From VGMD01 sp964552055 (GTDB lineage: Bacteria; Chlamydiota; Chlamydiia; Chlamydiales; 2-12-FULL-49-11): a DNA stretch of 11,997 nucleotides. Below, one piece after another: positions 1 through 6,113 of this stretch. The position numbers and the translations under genes are program-made. Each line of letters begins with the position of its first letter. Within the stretch, counting starts at the first letter, position 1. The notes below the pieces were generated by a model, which ran no database searches, was not told where the DNA came from, and worked only from the letters and a program-made list of their open reading frames with translations. The stretch is from contig CAZKFL010000046.1 in NCBI GenBank assembly GCA_964552055.1, positions 1 through 11,997 of the forward strand. Direction: 5' to 3'.

Positions 1-41
1 CGTGTTCATGTATCACACATGAACACGTGACGTCTGACCCC
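1..41 (-). repeat. REP-like unit: GGGGTCAGACGTCA head plus hairpin (left end)
   Basis: On the minus strand the 14-bp motif GGGGTCAGACGTCA (41 to 28) is followed directly by a hairpin occupying 27 to 1. Its stem is 11 bp (1-11 pairing with 17-27, arms CGTGTTCATGT / ACATGAACACG) with a 5-nt loop. The same 14-bp head occurs at 11949-11962, again followed by a palindrome but of unrelated sequence, and a shorter GGGGTCAG at 949-956 also precedes a small hairpin. A conserved head followed by a foldable tail resembles REP/REPIN-type elements mobilised by Y1 (RAYT) transposases, but no transposase is present here, so the class is inference. The hairpin begins at base 1, so it may be cut. Confidence 0.6.
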
Positions 42-56
42 CTGTTTTGTGATCCT

Positions 57-824
57 TTATTTTTGAGCAATGATGAGCATGAAGGAATCTTTGTAGGGAG
101 GGCCTTGGCGGTAGCTACGGTGGATTTTAATGACTGAGAAACCTGTGGCTTTAAGGAGGGCGATGATTTCACCTTGAGAGTACCAACGGAGGTGGATTTC
201 GCGTTCTTCAAATTGCAGGAGGTCTTTTTGGTCCCAGAGTTCAAATCTAGTTTTTGTCATGATGATTTGTTCGACGGCATCGTGGGTAGTGGACTCACGC
301 TCGACATAGCGCTGGTTTTTGATGGTAAGCTTGGCATCCCTTATGATTTGCCAGCCATTTGTATCTAGAGGAATTTGTGTCCATGGGAGAAAGAGGGTGA
401 TCACAAGCCTGCCGCCGGATTCTAGGAGAGAGTAATATTTAGAGAGGGCTAGGATTGCTAGCTCTCTATCAGCTATGAGCTGAAAAGATCCTAAAGGGAT
501 ATATATAAGCCTATAACTCGTCTCTGTAAGCTCAATTGCCTCTATTCGTTGATGATAAAGATTTGGCTTTATGCCGGCAATTTCTGCCTTATGCCTGAGC
601 AAATTGAGTAAGAAAGGGCAGGAATCAACCCCATCTACTTGAAAACCTTCATGTAAGAACCTTAGTATTAAACGACCACCACCACAAGCGAGCTCCAGCG
701 CCTTCCCGCCTGTCTCTTTTAGCATAGTTCGATAGAATTCACATTCGTCCTCATCAACATGGGAGCGCCAATAATCGCAAATTCTTGATATTAAGCCTAT
801 AGGCGTTTTCTTCGTCTTAAACAT
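57..824 (-). CDS. Class I SAM-dependent methyltransferase, substrate unknown
   Basis: The 255-residue protein has a Rossmann-type methyltransferase core. Motif I is ELACGGG at residues 44-50, followed by a beta-2 strand ending in the acidic residue that usually contacts the SAM ribose (VDGVD, 63-67), and a post-motif strand-turn with ESGGRLVITLF at 135-145. Residues 200-255 form a C-terminal part typical of small-molecule methyltransferases (RWYSQGEIIALLKATGF, then a final beta hairpin). This architecture fits the Methyltransf_25/ubiE-like group, which transfers methyl from SAM to diverse substrates, so the substrate cannot be read from sequence. There is no signal peptide or membrane span, so it is probably cytosolic. 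An AGGG lies just upstream of the ATG, very close to it. It stands alone, bounded upstream by a minus-strand terminator at 861-889. Confidence 0.85.
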   Translation of the reverse strand: MFKTKKTPIGLISRICDYWRSHVDEDECEFYRTMLKETGGKALELACGGGRLILRFLHEGFQVDGVDSCPFLLNLLRHKAEIAGIKPNLYHQRIEAIELTETSYRLIYIPLGSFQLIADRELAILALSKYYSLLESGGRLVITLFLPWTQIPLDTNGWQIIRDAKLTIKNQRYVERESTTHDAVEQIIMTKTRFELWDQKDLLQFEEREIHLRWYSQGEIIALLKATGFSVIKIHRSYRQGPPYKDSFMLIIAQK

Positions 825-860
825 AACCCTATTTGACTGAAAACCCCATTTTTCCCCAAT

Positions 861-889
861 AAAAAAAGTTGTAGATCAATCAATCTACA
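861..889 (-). terminator. Intrinsic terminator, minus strand
   Basis: Read on the minus strand, a 7-bp stem (TGTAGAT / ATCTACA, positions 889-883 and 876-870) with a 6-nt loop is followed by AC and seven Ts (complement of 861-867). It is downstream of the minus-strand gene 1206-1526 and just upstream of the methyltransferase, so it would insulate the latter from upstream transcription. The stem is AT-rich, so strength is uncertain. Confidence 0.5.
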
Positions 890-948
890 CCAAATCTCAC
901 TAAACTTCTAGATCTATACTGAGAGCGATTCAAAAATTGGGAATTTTA

Positions 949-976
949 GGGGTCAGTAATTCCGAGATTTGAATTA
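949..976 (+). repeat. Third, shortened REP-like unit: GGGGTCAG plus hairpin
   Basis: GGGGTCAG at 949-956 is followed with no gap by a 6-bp stem TAATTC (957-962) / GAATTA (971-976) with an 8-nt loop. The head matches the first 8 bases of the 14-bp heads at both window ends, and the order head-then-hairpin is the same. The 8-bp match and 6-bp stem are short enough to arise by chance alone, so the assignment leans on the shared architecture. Its last bases overlap the left arm of the neighbouring MITE-like element. Confidence 0.4.
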
Positions 977-995
977 AGCGTAGCCGTCCGCTGAA

Positions 996-1057
996 GAGGG
1001 CGTTTCAACTGTCATGAGTATATACTCATTCAAGTTGAAACACCCTCTTTTTCTTTG
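996..1057 (+). repeat. 52-bp imperfect palindrome followed by a T-rich tract
   Basis: Arms 996-1021 and 1022-1047 pair at 22 of 26 positions. The mismatches are a 3-bp internal bulge (1011-1013 against 1030-1032) and one pair at 1001/1042. On the plus strand it is followed by T-rich sequence (1048-1057), so a transcript entering from the left could terminate here. No plus-strand gene lies upstream, so a repeat or mobile-element function is more likely than gene termination. Confidence 0.5.
1003..1023 (+). repeat. 21-bp direct repeat, copy 1
   Basis: Positions 1003-1023 are identical to 1173-1193 (both begin TTTCAACTGTCATGAG). Copy 1 forms most of the left arm of the palindrome at 996-1047. 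Confidence 0.8.
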
Positions 1058-1172
1058 CAAAATCTTTTTATTTCAATTCCGCTTCATCAGGCCTGGTTTC
1101 AAACAGAGCCTTCTTCAGCGGACGGCTTCGCCTAATTGAACTAAAACGATTTTGCTGCAAAAAATCCGGGTC

Positions 1173-1193
1173 TTTCAACTGTCATGAGTATAT
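1173..1193 (+). repeat. 21-bp direct repeat, copy 2
   Basis: Identical to 1003-1023 but without the opposing palindrome arm, and 12 bp from the stop codon of the minus-strand gene 1206-1526. It may be the remnant of a second element truncated at or near the gene end. Confidence 0.8.
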
Positions 1194-1205
1194 GCTAAGA
1201 ATTGT

Positions 1206-1526
1206 TTATTTAATTAGCGAAAGCCCCAGATTATTGGCTTTGTTAATTTGATTGAGAAGAGAAATATCAAGTGATTTTTTTAATGAAATGCCAGAGATAA
1301 AGGAAGCTGCAAGTCTTGTAAGCACTTCTTTGAGGTCACTTTTGAGCCATGTGGGGGAAAAAGCAACGATAAGGAGGTGAGGGTAGGTGAGTTCTTTGAT
1401 TACGAGAAGTTTTTCCCAGACGGCTTCATCAAGGTGTTCTGGAAGAGTCACGACAAATGCTGCGGGTTCGCCATTTGCAGCATTGTGAGCGAGCTCTTCA
1501 TCAAAATCAATAGAAATCATCTCCAT
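1206..1526 (-). CDS. Small conserved-looking hypothetical protein, 106 aa
   Basis: I do not recognise this protein. It is acidic at the N-terminus (MEMISIDFDEELAH), has a hydrophobic beta-like strand with a proline turn around residues 22-30 (AAFVVTLPE), a second strand LLIVAFSPTW at 51-60, and ends in helices rich in leucine and lysine (62-105). Alternating strands and helices suggest a small compact soluble alpha/beta fold. There is no signal peptide or convincing membrane span. No Shine-Dalgarno sequence precedes the ATG; a second ATG two codons in is possible. It is divergent from the glycosyltransferase across 47 bp and shares that AT-rich promoter space. Confidence 0.6.
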   Translation of the reverse strand: MEMISIDFDEELAHNAANGEPAAFVVTLPEHLDEAVWEKLLVIKELTYPHLLIVAFSPTWLKSDLKEVLTRLAASFISGISLKKSLDISLLNQINKANNLGLSLIK

Positions 1527-1534
1527 ATTAAGGT

Positions 1535-1563
1535 ATATAATATGGAAGGTTTCAAATTGTCTA
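1535..1563. promoter_or_regulatory. Overlapping divergent promoter candidates
   Basis: The 47-bp spacer contains a perfect plus-strand TATAAT (1536-1541), with only a poor -35 (TAGAAA, 1511-1516, 19-bp spacer). On the minus strand TAGACA (complement of 1558-1563) and TATTAT (complement of 1537-1542) are 15 bp apart, shorter than ideal. The two -10 boxes overlap, so the divergent genes could compete for polymerase. The minus-strand start would lie almost at the ATG, which would give a leaderless or near-leaderless transcript, in line with the lack of a ribosome-binding site there. Confidence 0.35.
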
Positions 1564-1573
1564 TAGTTATTTT

Positions 1574-2521
1574 ATGAAAGTTTTTGTTGTAGTATTGAAT
1601 TATAAGGGAAGGGATGATACTAAGGCGTGTACCCTCTCTTTATTAAACTCTTCTTATAAAGAGAAAGAAATTGTACTTGTTGACAATCACTCTTGTGATG
1701 GCAGCGCTGATTTTTTTAGAGAGCTATTTCCACGCATAATTGTCCTAGAGACCGGATCTAATTTGGGCTATGCAGGGGGCAATAATGTAGGAGTCCGCTA
1801 TGCGCTTCAACAGGGTGCTGACGCCATTTTAATTCTCAATAATGATACAGTTTTGAAAAGTGATTGTATCGAGAAATTCGTAGAGGAAAGCAAACTCCAT
1901 CCAAAAAGCGTTCTTGGCGGCAGAGTCTATTATTATGATGATCCGAAAGTGATGCAAGAATTCGGTGGGATATGGGATAATGGCCGCGGTAAATTTAGAA
2001 ATGTACCTCACCAAGATTTTGATGCAAATGTATCCCACAATCTTGACTTTGTAACGGGCTGTGCACTTTTTGTTCCGCGTGAAATTTTTGAGGTGGCAGG
2101 ACTAATCGAAGAGTCTTTTTTTCTTTATTACGAAGAAATTGATTGGTGTTTTCAAGTGCGCCGTAAAGGATATTTCTGCACTTACGTCCCCTCCCCTATT
2201 TTATGGCATAAAGAATCGAGATCGTTTGCCACACCAAAGCCCCCCCAATCGTATTTTCAATGGCGTAATCGGATACTCTTTATCGAGAGGAATTTTTCAA
2301 GAAAATATTATATTTTTTGGATGCTCACGAAATTCCCTCACCGATTCTGTCTTCTTCTTATTAAAATGGGGGTAAAACATCTAGACTCTCTTATTTTCAA
2401 AAGCTCTTATGAAAAGCGAGTTTCCCTCCTCTCGTATAAGGCGAGCCTAAAAGGTATTTATGATTACTTCAGGCGCTCATTTGGAAATGGACCTGCCTGG
2501 ATCTTCACCAAAGTCAAATAA
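1574..2521 (+). CDS. Family 2 glycosyltransferase (rhamnosyltransferase-like)
   Basis: The 315-residue protein carries a GT-A fold typical of GT2 enzymes. The nucleotide-binding N-terminus is MKVFVVVLNYKGRDD (1-15), with VDNHSCDGS at 36-44 (the usual VDN.S.D.S), GSNLGYAGGNN at 61-71, and the metal-binding DXD equivalent NND at 89-91. The later acidic catalytic-site segment is EEIDWCFQVRRKG at 187-199, followed by the conserved H in WHKES (211-215). These motifs match the WbbL/RfbF-type family, which transfers rhamnose or other sugars from a nucleotide donor onto a growing polysaccharide or lipid carrier at the cytoplasmic membrane face. Donor and acceptor cannot be told from sequence. No Shine-Dalgarno is visible. 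It lies just before the type III secretion operon, but a separate promoter makes co-function unlikely. Confidence 0.88.
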   Translation: MKVFVVVLNYKGRDDTKACTLSLLNSSYKEKEIVLVDNHSCDGSADFFRELFPRIIVLETGSNLGYAGGNNVGVRYALQQGADAILILNNDTVLKSDCIEKFVEESKLHPKSVLGGRVYYYDDPKVMQEFGGIWDNGRGKFRNVPHQDFDANVSHNLDFVTGCALFVPREIFEVAGLIEESFFLYYEEIDWCFQVRRKGYFCTYVPSPILWHKESRSFATPKPPQSYFQWRNRILFIERNFSRKYYIFWMLTKFPHRFCLLLIKMGVKHLDSLIFKSSYEKRVSLLSYKASLKGIYDYFRRSFGNGPAWIFTKVK

Positions 2522-2526
2522 CCCTG

Positions 2527-2555
2527 TTGCTATTGATCGCATCTTGTGGTAAAAT
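2527..2555 (+). promoter_or_regulatory. Candidate sigma-70-type promoter of the type III secretion operon
   Basis: TTGCTA (2527-2532) and TAAAAT (2550-2555) are separated by 17 bp and lie just after the glycosyltransferase stop. Transcription from here would give a leader of roughly 110 nt before the sctJ ATG at 2673. The leader is pyrimidine-rich in its first half (CTCTTTCTCTT at about 2574-2584) and purine-rich near the end (AAAGAGAAGAG at about 2645-2655); these are nearly complementary and could pair. Confidence 0.45.
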
Positions 2556-2672
2556 CTCTCTTTTTTGAGTTGCTCTTTCTCTTAAAAATTAAGGACGTAA
2601 GAAGATCTGTTTTTTTTCTTAGCCTGTTAATTGATGATCGTGTTAAAGAGAAGAGATGTTTCAAGAGGTGTT

Positions 2673-3584
2673 ATGAAATTGCGATATTTTTTATGGGTAT
2701 TTCTGGCTGTAATCCTTTGTGGATGTGGTGATTCGAAGTCTATTGTGACAGGTGTCGATGAGCGTGAGGCCAATATTATTATGGTCTTTTTGGAAAGCAA
2801 AGGGATTCATGCGATGAAGACTTTAGTTTCTTCAGGTCCAGGAATGGGTGGTGATGGCCCTGCAATTGCAAAATTTAATATCAATGTTGATCCTGCTCAG
2901 GCAATTGATGCGATGGCCATTTTAAATAGCAATGGTTTGCCCAGAAAGCAAGGTATTAACTTGCTCGATTTATTTGGAAAACCAGGATTAATGTCGACTG
3001 ATAAGGAAGAAACGATTCGGTATCAATCAGGCTTAGCGCAGCAGATTGCGAATATGATTTTGATGATTGATGGTGTTTTAGATGCTACGGTGCAGCTTTC
3101 TTTTCCAGATCCTGCAGCTGCTGTTGAAGGAGTAGCCCCTCATAAAATCACTGCGGCTGTTTTTGTGAAGCATCAAGGAATTGTTGATGACCCAAATAGT
3201 CATTTAGAAAACAAAATTAAAAGGCTTGTTTCTGGCAGCATCAATGGCCTTGATGTTAATGATGTTACGGTTGTATCTGATAGATCTAGATTTACAGATG
3301 TCGTAGTTGATGGAATGGGTGAATCAATTGGTGGCGTTGAAAGAGAGTATGTGAAAATTTGGAGTGTGGTGATGAGTCGAAATTCGGCATCCACATTTCG
3401 CGCAATTTTTGTTTCGCTTCTAGCTCTTACTTTAATTTTAGCAGTCGTAGCTGGCTGGGTTATTTGGAAAATATATCCAATGCTCCGCCAAAAAGGTGGT
3501 TTTAAAGAGCTTTTAAACCCTGTTCCTTTCATACATAATGAGCCAAAAAAAGAAGAACCTGTAAGTGAATCCACAGAATTATGA
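2673..3584 (+). CDS. sctJ: Type III secretion inner-membrane ring lipoprotein SctJ (YscJ/CdsJ)
   Basis: SctJ forms the periplasm-facing inner-membrane ring of the injectisome basal body. The start at 2673 is chosen over the in-frame ATG at 2631 because AGAGGTG lies a few bases before it and because it puts a lipoprotein signal at the N-terminus: a charged MKLR, a hydrophobic stretch, then lipobox LCGC with Cys18 as the lipidated residue. This gives 303 residues, close to chlamydial CdsJ. The YscJ/FliF domain follows: EREANIIMVFLESKG at 30-44, LPRKQGINLLDLFGKPGL at 89-106 and EETIRYQSGLAQQIANMI at 112-129 are the family's typical segments. A membrane helix at about 243-266 and a short basic cytoplasmic tail finish the protein. 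Its stop overlaps the next ATG (ATGA), indicating translational coupling. Confidence 0.95.
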   Translation: MKLRYFLWVFLAVILCGCGDSKSIVTGVDEREANIIMVFLESKGIHAMKTLVSSGPGMGGDGPAIAKFNINVDPAQAIDAMAILNSNGLPRKQGINLLDLFGKPGLMSTDKEETIRYQSGLAQQIANMILMIDGVLDATVQLSFPDPAAAVEGVAPHKITAAVFVKHQGIVDDPNSHLENKIKRLVSGSINGLDVNDVTVVSDRSRFTDVVVDGMGESIGGVEREYVKIWSVVMSRNSASTFRAIFVSLLALTLILAVVAGWVIWKIYPMLRQKGGFKELLNPVPFIHNEPKKEEPVSESTEL

Positions 3585-4441
3585 TCATACAGAAGAGTTT
3601 AACAGTTCTTAGCGCATTATTAAAGCGGGCTCCGATAGGGAAACAGGCTCATTACCTTAAATTCCTTCCGGAGTCAGTTGCAATTCAAATGCAAAGTGAT
3701 ATGAGCCATGAAAAGCCTCTTTCAGACCTTTCCCTAAAGGAAATCTTAGGGAACATTGATGACAGCTGGTATCTCGAAAAATTTCAAAAATTTTCTAAAA
3801 AGGATGCCCATTTTTTTCTCTCAGTTTTACCAGAAAACAAGCAAAAATCACTTGGCCGTAAACTAGAAATTACACCTCCTTTCTACTCTTTTTCAAAATC
3901 TCTCGAAATTTATGGACAAAACTTATTATTCAAAGAGGTTTTTCAAGAAGAGCCGCCTCTTCCCCTTTCGTTTTTGCCGGACTCTCCTCTTTCATTTTTA
4001 TGTGTCGCATCTGTAGAAAAAATTCATAAGTTAGCGTTCTATTTGGGCCTTTTTGATATTTCTCTAGAACTAAAGTCTGTTTTAAAGGGCTCTATTTTTA
4101 TACAATTACAAAGCACCCTTTTCCCTGATGAAATTACATTTTGCAGAGAAATTTCTGAAAACCGTAATATTCTAACTCTAGGGCAAATGGGACTCAGTCA
4201 ATGGAATGAGGATAGCGACGCGTTACGTAAAGTTATTTTTGAAAGAGGTTTGTATCGACTCAGTATTGGTTTAAGCACAGCATCTTCAGACTTTATATGG
4301 ATAATCATGCATACATTAAACAAGGAAAGCTCCCTAAACTTGCAAAAGTTACCAAAAACCTCTATTGACCCAAAATCACTTTCAACAATTTATGAACAAA
4401 CTTTAACTGCCTGGAGACACCTATGTACTGTTTTAAGCTGA
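3581..4441 (+). CDS. CT560-like / SctK-like type III secretion accessory protein
   Basis: This 286-residue protein occupies the slot between sctJ and sctL that in Chlamydia trachomatis is held by CT560, whose family has been likened to SctK, the sorting-platform component linking SctQ to the base. I see no diagnostic motif. The sequence is soluble-looking, mostly helical, without signal peptide or membrane span; residues 16-55 (from RAPIGKQAHYL to KEILGNI) read like helical repeats and 120-200 are richer in hydrophobic residues. The name rests on position, size and context more than on recognisable residues. It overlaps sctJ by 4 bp and sctL by 19 bp, so it is almost certainly made with the machine. 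No Shine-Dalgarno is evident, in line with coupling to sctJ. Confidence 0.65.
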   Translation: MIIQKSLTVLSALLKRAPIGKQAHYLKFLPESVAIQMQSDMSHEKPLSDLSLKEILGNIDDSWYLEKFQKFSKKDAHFFLSVLPENKQKSLGRKLEITPPFYSFSKSLEIYGQNLLFKEVFQEEPPLPLSFLPDSPLSFLCVASVEKIHKLAFYLGLFDISLELKSVLKGSIFIQLQSTLFPDEITFCREISENRNILTLGQMGLSQWNEDSDALRKVIFERGLYRLSIGLSTASSDFIWIIMHTLNKESSLNLQKLPKTSIDPKSLSTIYEQTLTAWRHLCTVLS

Positions 4442-5046
4442 TTAAAGAGGGAAGAATTCATACCGGAAATGAAAAAATTATTCGAAAAGCTGAATTTGAA
4501 GAACTTATTTCTGCAAAGGCGCTATTAGAAAAAGCAGAGGCTGAAAGCATTGAAATTATCGCCGCAGCAAATGAGGAAAGTAAAGAGATTAAGGAAAAAG
4601 CCAAGGAAGACGGTTTTCAAGAAGGTTTAAGCCGTTTTAATGAGCAACTACTGCTCTTTGAAGACAAGCTTAAAGTGATGAGACATGAGCTACAAAAAGC
4701 TGTTTTACCCCTTGTAATGAAAGCCACAAAAAAAATAATTGGGGAAGAATTAAAGCAAAATCCAGAGTCTATTTTATCAATTGTGTCACAATCTATTAAA
4801 AGTGTTATCCAATCAAAAACAGTTAAGCTATACGTAAATAAAACCGACCTAGAATATCTAGAATCGGAAAAAGAGCAGCTAAAGAAACATTTTGAACACC
4901 TTGAAAGTTTCCAAATAGAAGAACGGGGAGACATTGAACAAGGCAGTTGTATTATTGAAACAGAGCGGGGCATTTTGAATGCAACATTAGAAAATCAGTA
5001 CCGTGCCCTGGAACGCGCTTTAGAAGCGCATATGAAACCAAGATGA
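4423..5046 (+). CDS. sctL: Type III secretion ATPase stator SctL (YscL/FliH family)
   Basis: SctL is the peripheral stator that holds the SctN ATPase under the export gate. The 207-residue protein shows the family layout: a short N-terminal segment (MYCFKLIKEGRIHTGNEKII, 1-20), a charged coiled-coil rich in E, K and A from about 25 to 75 with the conserved EDGFQEGL at 62-69, and a C-terminal globular domain resembling V/A-ATPase subunit E (VMKATKKIIGEELKQNPESIL at about 99-119, ERGDIEQGSCIIETERGILNATLENQ at about 166-191). A GGAG at 4413-4416, 6 nt before the ATG, supports this start inside the end of the upstream gene. Its stop overlaps the sctR start (ATGA). Confidence 0.92.
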   Translation: MYCFKLIKEGRIHTGNEKIIRKAEFEELISAKALLEKAEAESIEIIAAANEESKEIKEKAKEDGFQEGLSRFNEQLLLFEDKLKVMRHELQKAVLPLVMKATKKIIGEELKQNPESILSIVSQSIKSVIQSKTVKLYVNKTDLEYLESEKEQLKKHFEHLESFQIEERGDIEQGSCIIETERGILNATLENQYRALERALEAHMKPR

Positions 5047-5840
5047 TGAAGCGATATTTTATTTTCCTATTTATTGGAATTAGTTTGTTTGGCGCATTCA
5101 CGACAACAAAAGCGTATGCCGATACAGCAATTTCTTCACAACTAACTCCTACAGAGAAAGTTGAGCAACCACCTTTAGTTCAAAAAATTGCTCTTATTGC
5201 TGGAATGGCAATTCTTCCATTTGCCATTATGCTTCTAACATCGTTTATGAAAATGGTGATTGTCCTATCCTTATTACGCCAAGCGCTTGGAGTGCAAAAC
5301 TCCCCTCCAAATCCTGTGATTAACGGTATTGCTTTACTAATGGCCATCTATGTGATGTCGCCCACAGTAATGGCCATGTATAACGAGTCCGAAAATTATA
5401 TAAAAACGAGCGCGCCGAACGCAAGCGAATCGACTTTCTCCCCAACATCCGTTGATTATCTGGTAGGAATCATAGATCACTCAAAAGAGCCTATGCGCAA
5501 TTTTTTGGTAAAAAATTCAATTGTCAAACACAGAACCTATTTTTATCAATTGGCTAAGAAAAAGTTTCCAAAAGAGTTTTCAAGCGTACTAAAAGCAACA
5601 GATTTTATTGTAGTTGTCCCCGCCTATTTAACAAGTCAAGTAAAAGGAGCGTTTGAAATTGGCGTCCTTCTCTATTTGCCTTTCTTTGTTATAGATCTTG
5701 TTGTTTCTAATATTTTACTTGCTATGGGAATGATGATGCTTTCTCCATTAACGATTGCTCTTCCCCTAAAACTGCTTTTATTAGTAATGGTCGATGGATG
5801 GACCTTGCTCATTGAAGGCGTTGTATTAACTTATAGGTAA
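5043..5840 (+). CDS. sctR: Type III secretion export-gate protein SctR (YscR/FliP family)
   Basis: SctR forms, with SctS and SctT, the core export gate in the inner membrane. The 265-residue protein begins with a hydrophobic signal-like segment (MMKRYFIFLFIGISLFGAF) ending at a possible AYA cleavage site (residues 24-26), as in FliP and some chlamydial CdsR proteins. The family signature is intact: TSFMKMVIVLSLLRQALGVQ at 66-85 followed by NSPPNPV, then the second conserved block from KGAFEIGVLLYLPFFVIDL through MMMLSPL in the C-terminal third. About four membrane helices are visible. Two consecutive ATGs occur; the first overlaps the sctL stop. It is somewhat shorter than the about 306 residues I recall for CdsR, the difference lying in the loop between the signatures. 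Confidence 0.95.
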   Translation: MMKRYFIFLFIGISLFGAFTTTKAYADTAISSQLTPTEKVEQPPLVQKIALIAGMAILPFAIMLLTSFMKMVIVLSLLRQALGVQNSPPNPVINGIALLMAIYVMSPTVMAMYNESENYIKTSAPNASESTFSPTSVDYLVGIIDHSKEPMRNFLVKNSIVKHRTYFYQLAKKKFPKEFSSVLKATDFIVVVPAYLTSQVKGAFEIGVLLYLPFFVIDLVVSNILLAMGMMMLSPLTIALPLKLLLLVMVDGWTLLIEGVVLTYR

Positions 5841-5843
5841 ACG

Positions 5844-6113
5844 ATGTACGACTCAGAAATTTACCAGCTCTCGTATCAAGCGCTCTTTCTAATCCTGATA
5901 TTATCAGGGCCTCCGATCCTTATTAGTATGGTTTTTGGCTTAACAGTCGCTATTTTTCAGGCAGCAACACAAATCCAAGAACAAACCCTTTCTTTCACAG
6001 TCAAATTAGTTGCAGTAATCATGACCCTCCTCTTGATGGGAGGATTTCTAGGGGCGCAGATTATGCAGTATGCAGAGACAATCTTCAAAAATTTCTACAA
6101 GTGGACTTCGTAA
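5844..6113 (+). CDS. sctS: Type III secretion export-gate protein SctS (YscS/FliQ family)
   Basis: This 89-residue protein has the size and two-helix hairpin of the FliQ/SctS family, which winds around the SctR-SctT pore in several copies. Helix 1 covers about 12-39 (from ALFLILILSGPPILISM), helix 2 about 51-75 (from FTVKLVAVIMTLLLMGG). Between them lies the highly conserved loop with QAATQIQEQTLSF (residues 39-51), diagnostic of the family. It begins 3 bp after the sctR stop and overlaps the proposed sctT start by 44 bp. Confidence 0.95.
   Translation: MYDSEIYQLSYQALFLILILSGPPILISMVFGLTVAIFQAATQIQEQTLSFTVKLVAVIMTLLLMGGFLGAQIMQYAETIFKNFYKWTS

Larger units (their letters stand above)
972..1137. 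repeat. MITE-like non-coding element with terminal inverted repeats
   Basis: The outer arms 972-996 and 1113-1137 are 25-bp inverted repeats differing at two positions (shared core GCCGTCCGCTGAAG). Inside the left arm sits a 52-bp imperfect palindrome (996-1047) with 22 of 26 pairs matching, centred between 1021 and 1022. The element has no coding capacity and no obvious target-site duplication. Small size, terminal inverted repeats and internal foldback are the usual marks of a MITE or similar non-autonomous element; the mobilising transposase is not in the window. Confidence 0.55.
825..1205. other. Gene-free 381-bp spacer rich in inverted repeats
   Basis: No credible reading frame occurs between the methyltransferase and the small minus-strand gene. 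The stretch holds a minus-strand terminator (861-889), a GGGGTCAG head followed by a 6-bp hairpin (949-976), a 166-bp MITE-like inverted-repeat element (972-1137) and a second copy of part of its palindrome (1173-1193). It therefore looks like a landing zone for small non-coding repeats rather than decayed coding sequence. Confidence 0.6.

Noticed and set aside
2546..2731. Plus-strand frame of 61 codons overlapping the start of sctJ
   Set aside because: It begins at a GTG without ribosome-binding site, overlaps the sctJ lipoprotein signal in another frame, and its hydrophobic content derives from the AT-rich leader.
3200..3574. Minus-strand frame of 124 codons opposite sctJ
   Set aside because: It is fully contained in a conserved gene on the other strand and shows no domain or initiation signal.
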